A stretch of DNA of 8,602 nucleotides, taken from assembly GCA_003160265.1 (NCBI GenBank), contig PLQY01000006.1, positions 1 to 8,602 on the forward strand. Direction: 5' to 3'. The stretch's first letter is position 1. Every line of letters begins with the position of its first letter. Below, piece by piece: positions 1-4,828 of this stretch. The stretch comes from Peptococcaceae bacterium. Its GTDB lineage: Bacteria; Bacillota; DSM-12270; Thermacetogeniales; Thermacetogeniaceae. The position numbers and the translations under genes are program-made. A model generated the notes under the pieces. That model worked only from the letters and a program-made list of their open reading frames with translations, made no database searches and was not told the DNA's origin.

Positions 1-311
1 CGGGTGCCCTCTGGGCGCGGCAACTCCAGGCCAAGGCGGCGGGCCAGCGCCTCCACCGCTTCGGGAAAGGTCAGATGATCGCGCTTCATTAAAAAGTTGA
101 AGGCACTTCCACCCGTGCTACAGCCAAAACAGTAGAAAATCTGCTTGGAGGGCGACACCGTGAAGGAGGGGGTCTTCTCCTGGTGGAAGGGACACAGTCC
201 CAAGTAGTTCTGGCCCGCTCGCTTCAAGACCACGTATTCACTGATCACTTCGACGATGTCAGTCCTGCTCCGCACCGTCTCTATAAAATCCGCAGGCACC
301 AGGCCCGCCAT
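1..311 (-). CDS. dnaG: DNA primase DnaG, N-terminal part (runs off window)
   Basis: This is the start of DNA primase, which makes the RNA primers for chromosome replication at the fork. Translating the minus strand from the ATG at 311 gives about 103 residues before the window edge. The protein opens with MAGLVPADFIETVRSRTDIV and carries the CHC2 zinc-ribbon of DnaG: Cys40, His43 (CPFH), then Cys61 and Cys64 (CFGC). The segments between them (EKTPSFTVSPSKQ and the GGSAFNFLMK stretch) are typical of the family. A purine-rich ribosome site (GGAAGGGGGG) lies 6 nt before the ATG, which supports this start. The gene is 36 bp downstream of the dgt stop, and a heptad repeat fills almost the whole gap. 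The dgt-dnaG order is common in Clostridia and implies co-transcription. The catalytic TOPRIM domain is outside the window. Identification is firm. Confidence 0.96.
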   Translation of the reverse strand, partial: MAGLVPADFIETVRSRTDIVEVISEYVVLKRAGQNYLGLCPFHQEKTPSFTVSPSKQIFYCFGCSTGGSAFNFLMKRDHLTFPEAVEALARRLGLELPRPEGT

Positions 312-330
312 CTGCAACCCCCCTTCCCGA

Positions 331-365
331 GGTCGAACCTCTAACCTCTAACCTCGAACCTCGAA
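331..365. repeat. 7-bp tandem repeat between dgt and dnaG
   Basis: On the plus strand the units are GGTCGAA, CCTCTAA, CCTCTAA, CCTCGAA and CCTCGAA, five consecutive heptads. Read on the minus strand this is TTCGAGG twice, TTAGAGG twice, then TTCGACC. The array supplies the last codons and the TAG stop of dgt and ends next to the ribosome site of dnaG. A related array lies at 1440-1460 before dgt. Confidence 0.85.
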
Positions 366-1424
366 TTGTGCTTCGGAAAATGGCCAGGAGAAGGGTAGAA
401 AATAGATCTCGAACATCTTGATGGCAAAATGGTCGGTCATCCCGGCTACATAATCCACCACGCACCGCTCCACACCCTCGCCGGCGATCTTCTCCCGCTG
501 GTCCTCGGGAAGAGTTGACGGGTCATCTACGTAGTACTGGTAGAGGATCTTGATGATGCGCCGGGCCTTCTGTTCCTCTTTCTTGGCCAGAGAGCCGATG
601 TAGACCCGTTCGAACAGAAAGCTGCGCAGGGCGTCCATCGCCAGCTGGACCTCCTCACCCATGCGGATCTCCGGCTGATCAAGGCTGTTTTCGATCATGG
701 CCAGCACCATAGTGTTGATCCGGGAGCGGTGAACTTCGCCCACCAGTTTGATACTCTCACGGGGCAGGTCCCCGGTCTGGATGATTCCGGCCCTCAAGGC
801 GTCGTCGATGTCATGGTTGATATAGGCAATCCGGTCGGCGATCCGGACGATCTGTCCCTCCAGAGTGACAGGCATGCCTTGACCAGTGTGATGCAGGATA
901 CCGTCCCGCACCTCCCAGGTCAGGTTGAGACCTCCTTCCGGCCTCCCCACCCGCTCGAGCGAGTACCCGACAGACGTTCCTCCCTCCAGGTGATCGACGA
1001 TGCGCAAGCTCTGCTCGTTATGCCGGAAACCCGCGGGGTAGACCTCGCTCAGGGCTTCCTCCCCGGCGTGCCCGAAGGGAGTGTGGCCGAGGTCGTGCCC
1101 CAGGGCAATCGCTTCCGCCAGGTCCTCGTTGAGCCGTAGCGCCCGGGCAATGGTCCGGGAAATCTGGGCCACCTCCAGGGTGTGCGTCAACCGCGTCCGG
1201 TAATGGTCTCCCTCCGGGGCGATGAAGACCTGGGTCTTATGTTTCAGACGCCGGAAGGACTTGGAATGAATGATCCGGTCCCGGTCGCGCTGGTAGTCGG
1301 TCCTAACCTGGCAGGGCTCCTCATTGACGAGACGCCCCCGTGAATCTGCGCTCAGAGCCGCATAGCGGGAGAAGTAGGTCTTCTCCCGCTCTTCGATCTC
1401 TTTCCGAACATTGGGAAAAGGCAA
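348..1424 (-). CDS. dgt: dGTPase-like HD-domain deoxynucleotide triphosphohydrolase
   Basis: This is a cytoplasmic HD-superfamily enzyme expected to cleave dGTP (or other dNTPs) to the nucleoside and tripolyphosphate. The opening block RYAALSADSRGR, the RDRIIHSKSFRRLKHKTQVF motif and the EGDHYRTRLTHTLEV stretch identify the dGTPase-like family. Counted from the TTG at 1424, metal ligands are His81, His110-Asp111 in GHDLGHTPFGH and Asp197 in RIADRIAY. His135 lies in RHNEQS. The 358-residue length fits the shorter dGTPase-like type. A GTG at 1475 would add 17 residues, but it has no ribosome site and those residues are encoded by a heptad repeat. The TTG at 1424 has AGAAGGGAGG 8 nt upstream, so I prefer it. 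At the other end, the last five residues (FEVRG) and the TAG stop also come from a heptad repeat. The exact substrate cannot be told from sequence. Confidence 0.93.
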   Translation of the reverse strand: MPFPNVRKEIEEREKTYFSRYAALSADSRGRLVNEEPCQVRTDYQRDRDRIIHSKSFRRLKHKTQVFIAPEGDHYRTRLTHTLEVAQISRTIARALRLNEDLAEAIALGHDLGHTPFGHAGEEALSEVYPAGFRHNEQSLRIVDHLEGGTSVGYSLERVGRPEGGLNLTWEVRDGILHHTGQGMPVTLEGQIVRIADRIAYINHDIDDALRAGIIQTGDLPRESIKLVGEVHRSRINTMVLAMIENSLDQPEIRMGEEVQLAMDALRSFLFERVYIGSLAKKEEQKARRIIKILYQYYVDDPSTLPEDQREKIAGEGVERCVVDYVAGMTDHFAIKMFEIYFLPFSWPFSEAQFEVRG

Positions 1425-1439
1425 GCAGTCGCCCTCCCT

Positions 1440-1460
1440 TCTCGAAGTTCGAAGCTCGAT
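1440..1460. repeat. 7-bp degenerate repeat before dgt
   Basis: The plus-strand units are TCTCGAA, GTTCGAA and GCTCGAT, three heptads of the same TCGAA-centred family as the array at 331-365. They lie immediately upstream of the dgt ribosome site (AAGGGAGG, about 1432-1439). If translation began at the GTG at 1475 they would be translated, which argues for the downstream TTG start. Confidence 0.6.
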
Positions 1461-1534
1461 CAACGATGCCACCACTTTTGGACATAATAGCAGCTATGTT
1501 CCCTAAAAAGCATATACCTCATAGTATATACTTC

Positions 1535-1565
1535 TTTTCACTGCAGAGTTCCTTCTCAGTGAAAA
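1535..1565. promoter_or_regulatory. Inverted repeat in the dgt leader region
   Basis: TTTTCACTG at 1535-1543 is the exact complement of CAGTGAAAA at 1557-1565. The 13-nt spacer can add three further pairs (AGA with TCT) past a one-base bulge. It lies about 110-140 bp upstream of the preferred dgt start, in the 216-bp AT-rich gap between the recombinase stop and dgt. It is not followed by a U-run on either strand, so it is not a good terminator. An operator, an RNA hairpin or part of a recombinase site is possible. The gap also holds an imperfect palindrome at 1480-1502 and no convincing promoter. Confidence 0.4.
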
Positions 1566-1603
1566 AAGAATCGTGGCTACATTTGCTGATATCCAAGACC
1601 TGA

Positions 1604-1645
1604 AATAGGCCGCTGCAGGATCTCAGCGGCCTATTGCTCTTTATA
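1604..1645. terminator. Perfect 12-bp hairpin after the recombinase gene
   Basis: AATAGGCCGCTG at 1604-1615 pairs perfectly with CAGCGGCCTATT at 1624-1635 around an 8-nt loop. On the plus strand it is followed by GCTCTTTATATT, a modest U-rich tail. On the minus strand the tail (TCAGGTCTT) is poorer, although this hairpin lies about 57 bp past the recombinase stop. It probably ends minus-strand transcription from the recombinase and may work in both directions. The direction is uncertain. Confidence 0.6.
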
Positions 1646-1691
1646 TTCAAATGAAGCAAGGTTATAAAGTTGGGGGCATTAGCAAAAAGGG

Positions 1692-3485
1692 TTAGACGTC
1701 TCTCTCTTCTTTATTGCTGATAGCGGCCTGGGCTGTTACCAGGTGGTGTATAGTAATTGGTTCCAGGTTTTGTTCCTTGAGACTTGACAGGTAATCATCA
1801 AAACTAAGAAATGGATTACTTATCTTTAAATGGAATAATATTCTTTTGTCCTCGAACACTTCGATATAATCAACAAAATTAAGCAGAAATGGCCTCGTCA
1901 CTTCCTTTAGGTCTTTATATTGTACTACCTTTTTACTCCAATTACTATTATCGTCTAGTTTATCTCCATGCTTTGCTTTTTCGTTTTTTAAACTCTCAAG
2001 CTCTTGTCGCAGTTTTTCTTTTTCGGCAATATAACCTTGTCTCATTCTTACATAATCTGCTTCATCAATAATGTTTCTTATACGCCAATCTTCATAGAGA
2101 GAATCCTGCACCTTTTCAATTTCCCTGATCCTCTTTTCTTTAGCAGATATACGGCTATTTAGTTGGTCAAGCACCAATTCTGTCGTTTTTTTTGCTTTCA
2201 GTTCTTTAATAAGGTAATCTACATCAAGCACGGCATTACTCAGCTCTTTAACATAGCTTAATACCATTTCATCCAATTCTTCGATAGTTATATGATGGCT
2301 AGTACATGCGCGTTTTGACTTCTGTTTATAGGTTATGCAGATATATTGATGCTTAACCATTTTTACTTTATTATTGTTTGGATGATATCTATCTCCTCGT
2401 TCGCCAACACATTTATGCCAGCATACTTCGTTATACGTTAAAGCTCTTCCGCAGTCACCGCATCTTAATAAACCACCATATTTTGTTCTTCTTTCAACAC
2501 GGGTATCCATATTAAAACCAGTAGTATCTTCTGTATATTTCCTTCTCTCCATGATTTGATTCTGAGCCATTTCCCACTTTTCTTTATCAATAATTGCTGG
2601 GACTTTTATTGGTACCCATTCTTCCACAGGTCTCTTTTTCTTTTTTTGAATTTTATAACTGATGTTTTCGTAGACATCCTGATACAGTGTACCAGAATAC
2701 GTGCTAGATTTTAAAATACGGGCAACTTGGTATAATGACCAGCCCGGTATATGTTCCAAATAATCATAAGGGTTTTTCAAGTTTATGCCTATCAGACGCA
2801 TATGTTCAAGAGGGTTAGACTCTCCAATTTCATTTAAACAATTTGCTATTTTTTGATAGCCCAAGCCTTCAAGGTATTTATCATAAATTAAAACGATAAC
2901 CCAGCGGACGCTTTCATCAATAACAAGCTCATATTTATTGTCAGGGTTTTTTAAATATCCATAAGGAGGATGCGCTCCAAGGTATTTACCGTCCCTCTTC
3001 TTAACCTCATATGCGCTCCTTACTTTGACAGATATATCTTCGGAGTACCATTCATTGTTCAAACCATTGATCTGCATTACTTTTTTCTGGCCTCGGTTGC
3101 TAGAGTCGGCGCAATCTGTAATGCCTATGAAAGTAACCCCGAGAGTAGGAAACTCTTGGAATATAAGTTTATCTATCAGGCTATTGTCTCGGCTAAAACG
3201 GCTTTGGTCTTTGCACAGTACCACGTCAATTTTACCCGCCCTAATGTCTTTGAGCATTCTCTGGAACCCCGGTCTCTGGTCTGTGAGACCGCTGATGCCA
3301 TCATCTTCATCATAAATAGATGCTATTCTCATTTTATGCTTCAGGGCGAACTCTGCGCAAATTTTCTTCTGTGACTGCATGCTATCGCTTTCGCCCGTTC
3401 TCCCATCATCCTTTGACAGACGTGGATATATTGCCGATCTTTTTCCTTGAAACTTAATATCACGGTAATCTTCCGTTAAGCTCAC
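1692..3485 (-). CDS. Large serine recombinase (site-specific integrase/transposase)
   Basis: This is a DNA recombinase of the large serine family, which integrates and excises mobile elements at att sites through a phosphoserine link. From the GTG at 3485 it is 597 residues. The N-terminal resolvase domain (about 15-155) has the catalytic Ser24 in YPRLSKDDGR, then ESDSMQSQ and the DQSRFSR motif near 93-99. A recombinase domain follows, with GAHPPYGYLKN near 170-180. The zinc ribbon has CGDC (Cys342, Cys345) and later Cys383 and Cys394 as candidate ligands. A charged coiled coil spans about 430-510, before the C-terminal VDYIEVFEDKRILFHLK segment. All landmarks of an intact enzyme are present. 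I chose GTG because AAAGGA lies 9 nt upstream, while a TTG at 3503 has no ribosome site. Base use is far more AT-rich than in flanking genes, a sign of transfer. It resembles TnpX-type clostridial recombinases, but the element it serves is not defined. Confidence 0.93.
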   Translation of the reverse strand: MSLTEDYRDIKFQGKRSAIYPRLSKDDGRTGESDSMQSQKKICAEFALKHKMRIASIYDEDDGISGLTDQRPGFQRMLKDIRAGKIDVVLCKDQSRFSRDNSLIDKLIFQEFPTLGVTFIGITDCADSSNRGQKKVMQINGLNNEWYSEDISVKVRSAYEVKKRDGKYLGAHPPYGYLKNPDNKYELVIDESVRWVIVLIYDKYLEGLGYQKIANCLNEIGESNPLEHMRLIGINLKNPYDYLEHIPGWSLYQVARILKSSTYSGTLYQDVYENISYKIQKKKKRPVEEWVPIKVPAIIDKEKWEMAQNQIMERRKYTEDTTGFNMDTRVERRTKYGGLLRCGDCGRALTYNEVCWHKCVGERGDRYHPNNNKVKMVKHQYICITYKQKSKRACTSHHITIEELDEMVLSYVKELSNAVLDVDYLIKELKAKKTTELVLDQLNSRISAKEKRIREIEKVQDSLYEDWRIRNIIDEADYVRMRQGYIAEKEKLRQELESLKNEKAKHGDKLDDNSNWSKKVVQYKDLKEVTRPFLLNFVDYIEVFEDKRILFHLKISNPFLSFDDYLSSLKEQNLEPITIHHLVTAQAAISNKEERDV

Positions 3486-3503
3486 AGGAAAACATCCTTT
3501 CAA

Positions 3504-3529
3504 TATAATTAGACAGTATAATTAGACAG
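3504..3529. repeat. Two exact 13-bp tandem repeats upstream of the recombinase
   Basis: TATAATTAGACAG occurs at 3504-3516 and again, without a gap, at 3517-3529. It lies in the 58-bp gap between the small ORF stop and the recombinase start, about 18-45 bp before the GTG. Each unit contains a TAATTATA stretch on the minus strand that could serve as a -10 element, but I see no good -35 partner. Tandem operator sites for autoregulation, or recombinase binding sites, are plausible inferences. Confidence 0.65.
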
Positions 3530-3543
3530 TGATTTCCACGACT

Positions 3544-3735
3544 TCATTCGCGGGCAGCGGGCTCAGAGACGTTTCTATTGTTTTTATTCTCGGACCGTAA
3601 GCTATTTTCCTGCTTAATAGTGTTCAAAACAGCCTCATTGAAATTAATGCCGTCCTTTGTATATACAAAGGACGCTCTCCACCCGTTGACCTGCGTATCT
3701 TTTTTTGCCTTGAGCATAGAATTCTTTACGGCCAT
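3544..3735 (-). CDS. Small basic protein next to the recombinase (TnpW-like, tentative)
   Basis: The 63-residue ORF starts at the ATG at 3735, with GGGGGAGG 8 nt upstream, an excellent ribosome site. A TTG 21 nt earlier would overlap that site and is unlikely. The N-terminus is basic (KNSMLKAKKD), the middle reads GWRASFVYTKDGINFNEAV, and the tail is polar and Asn-rich. The middle loosely resembles the short TnpW-type proteins that accompany clostridial serine recombinases, which have an aromatic-x-V-x-F/Y-S/T pattern followed by an amphipathic helix. I judged this by eye and it is only a suggestion. It lies 58 bp upstream of the recombinase on the same strand and just past a terminator, so it probably belongs to the mobile block. 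It has no signal peptide, membrane segment or cysteine. Its function is unknown; it might be a recombinase accessory factor. Confidence 0.65.
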   Translation of the reverse strand: MAVKNSMLKAKKDTQVNGWRASFVYTKDGINFNEAVLNTIKQENSLRSENKNNRNVSEPAARE

Positions 3736-3754
3736 AATAATTACCTCCCCCAAC

Positions 3755-3780
3755 AAAAAGGCGTGGCAACCGCCACCCTT
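3755..3780 (-). terminator. Rho-independent terminator after the HD-domain gene
   Basis: On the minus strand AAGGGTGGC and GCCACGCCTT form a stem with a GGTT loop and one bulged G, followed by five T. It lies 14 bp past the TAA of the HD gene at 3795 and just before the ribosome site of the small ORF at 3735. It separates the accessory genes from the recombinase block. Confidence 0.8.
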
Positions 3781-3794
3781 GCATTAATCCTGTA

Positions 3795-4343
3795 TTAAAT
3801 TTGCTCCGAGCATGAAGCCATTGATGAAATCATTGGTAAGCCCTGCACTGCATCGAGCACCCGATCAACGATATGCTCCGGTGCCACCCGGAGCATCTCA
3901 TGCAGAACATCCCTCTCCGGAACGGCCTTGCGCCGGTATCTGCGGTTCTCGTGACAGGCCACCCACACGTCGCAGGCAGCCAAGATTTGCGCAGGAAACC
4001 ACCCTCCCGGGCTGTGGTGGGCCTCGATCAGTCGTAGAAGATTTCCGGGGCAATCTGGCCACCTTACCGCCACAATACGCCTTCCAACTTGCGGATGGGA
4101 AGAGATGATTTCCAGGTCACGCTGAGACAGGTCTCGCCTATTTTTAAAGAACAGTTTCGCCGGCCAGAGGATTTTACCGTAGTCATGCAGCATCGCCGCC
4201 GCCTCCATCTCCCAACTGCCGACCTCGGCCTGAGTCTCTATAACCAACTCATCCACCAAATGCGCGACCGCAAGGCCGTGCCGGCCTAGTTCCGGCATTT
4301 CTGTCTCCATCTCAGCAAATAACATGTTGACTTGGGGAAACAA
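3795..4343 (-). CDS. HD-GYP-like phosphohydrolase (possible cyclic-dinucleotide phosphodiesterase)
   Basis: This is a compact, soluble metal-dependent phosphohydrolase. From the TTG at 4343 it is 182 residues and almost wholly HD domain, with no receiver, PAS or membrane part. The ligand set of HD-GYP proteins is present: His22, His53-Asp54 (LHDYGK), His83 (SHPQVG), His109-His110 and Asp125 (CDVWVA). The KNRRDLSQRDLEII stretch and the late RRYRRKAVPERDVL helix also match HD-GYP enzymes, which typically hydrolyse c-di-GMP. The loop after HH is unusual: HHSPGGWFP replaces the usual HHExxDGxGYP, so activity or specificity may differ. The start is uncertain. The best ribosome site (AAGGAGGT, 4360-4353) is ideally spaced for an out-of-frame ATG at 4347, while in-frame choices are TTG 4343, ATG 4325 or ATG 4310. 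It follows the small membrane protein gene within about 35 bp, so they are probably one operon. Confidence 0.82.
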   Translation of the reverse strand: MFPQVNMLFAEMETEMPELGRHGLAVAHLVDELVIETQAEVGSWEMEAAAMLHDYGKILWPAKLFFKNRRDLSQRDLEIISSHPQVGRRIVAVRWPDCPGNLLRLIEAHHSPGGWFPAQILAACDVWVACHENRRYRRKAVPERDVLHEMLRVAPEHIVDRVLDAVQGLPMISSMASCSEQI

Positions 4344-4344
4344 C

Positions 4345-4360
4345 CATCGCTCACCTCCTT
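4345..4360 (-). promoter_or_regulatory. Strong ribosome site pointing to an out-of-frame ATG
   Basis: AAGGAGGTGA is followed by GCG and an ATG at 4347. That ATG opens an 11-codon frame (MVVSPSQHVIC) ending in TGA at 4312. The stop is separated by one base from an in-frame ATG of the HD gene at 4310. The layout could mean coupled re-initiation, or simply that the HD gene starts at the TTG at 4343, which is 10 nt from GGAGG. Confidence 0.45.
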
Positions 4361-4375
4361 GAAAATAGGTTAGGC

Positions 4376-4723
4376 TCAAATAATCCCGGTCTTCTTAGCG
4401 AAATCGACTATCTGCCGGCCATAGGGCAACGCCAGACGCCGCCCTTCGATGACCAGATAGGGCGCGCCGGCGGGGTGCGCCAGGTGACAGATGTAAACCA
4501 CTGCGGCGTATACGCCGGCGAATAACGCCAGCGAATAACCGATCTGCGCCAGGTTGTCCACCAGTATCACTGGCACGCCGAGCAGCGTGACCAGCGCCCG
4601 GATTATTTGCGCCGACGGGCGCTCCTTCCTGGGCGTATCCGCTTTTTCTACGCCCTCGGACTTTGCCGGTCCCGGTCTCTGCCTGGCCTGGGTCGCATAT
4701 CGTTTCTCCCGATTGAAGATCAT
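4376..4723 (-). CDS. Small membrane protein with two hydrophobic helices
   Basis: I do not recognise this family. From the ATG at 4723 it has 115 residues. The N-terminal part is basic and polar (about 1-38). Two hydrophobic stretches follow at about 40-56 (IIRALVTLLGVPVILV) and 61-80 (YSLALFAGVYAAVVYICHL), then a short tail with a VIEGRRLALPYGRQIVDF segment that could be a small beta hairpin plus helix. A positively charged start and two helices suggest both ends face the cytoplasm. Upstream in-frame starts at 4762 and 4780 lie inside or beside the terminator of the previous gene and lack ribosome sites, so I prefer 4723, which has GAGAGGG about 10 nt upstream. The stop overlaps the region leading into the HD gene, so the two are probably co-transcribed. 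A membrane partner for the HD enzyme is possible but unproven. Confidence 0.65.
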   Translation of the reverse strand: MIFNREKRYATQARQRPGPAKSEGVEKADTPRKERPSAQIIRALVTLLGVPVILVDNLAQIGYSLALFAGVYAAVVYICHLAHPAGAPYLVIEGRRLALPYGRQIVDFAKKTGII

Positions 4724-4760
4724 TGTTTTCCAGCCCTCTCTTAAGAACTTGAATCTCTCC

Positions 4761-4818
4761 ATATAAAGAAAAAGACCCACCCCGTCGAGGATAAAAATCC
4801 TCTCAGAGGATGAGTCTT
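4761..4818 (-). terminator. Terminator region with competing hairpins
   Basis: On the minus strand, an outer stem pairs AAGACTCATCCT with GGGGTGGGTCTT (complementary with several G-U pairs) and is followed by TTTTTCTTTATAT. Inside, three hexamers occur in series: ATCCTC, GAGGAT and ATCCTC. The first two form a hairpin with a TGA loop followed by TTTT. The last two form a hairpin with a TTTT loop. It starts about 11 bp past the stop of the Ig-like gene, so termination there is likely. The alternative pairings are discussed as a finding. Confidence 0.75.
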
Positions 4819-4828
4819 GGGGGAGGGC

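Noticed and set aside
348..1475. dgt starting at the GTG at 1475
   Set aside because: No ribosome site precedes it and the extra 17 residues come from the heptad repeat; the TTG at 1424 has a good site and matches the usual N-terminus.
1340..1603. Plus-strand 87-codon frame across the dgt start and leader
   Set aside because: It overlaps the conserved dgt N-terminus, and its second half lies in an AT-rich intergenic stretch with no recognisable domain. The hairpin after it is better assigned to the recombinase end.
3781..3798. TTAAT-ACAGG-ATTAA inverted repeat near the end of the HD gene, considered as an att site
   Set aside because: The arms are only 5 bp and AT-rich, they lie inside coding sequence, and no partner copy was seen near 1470-1690.
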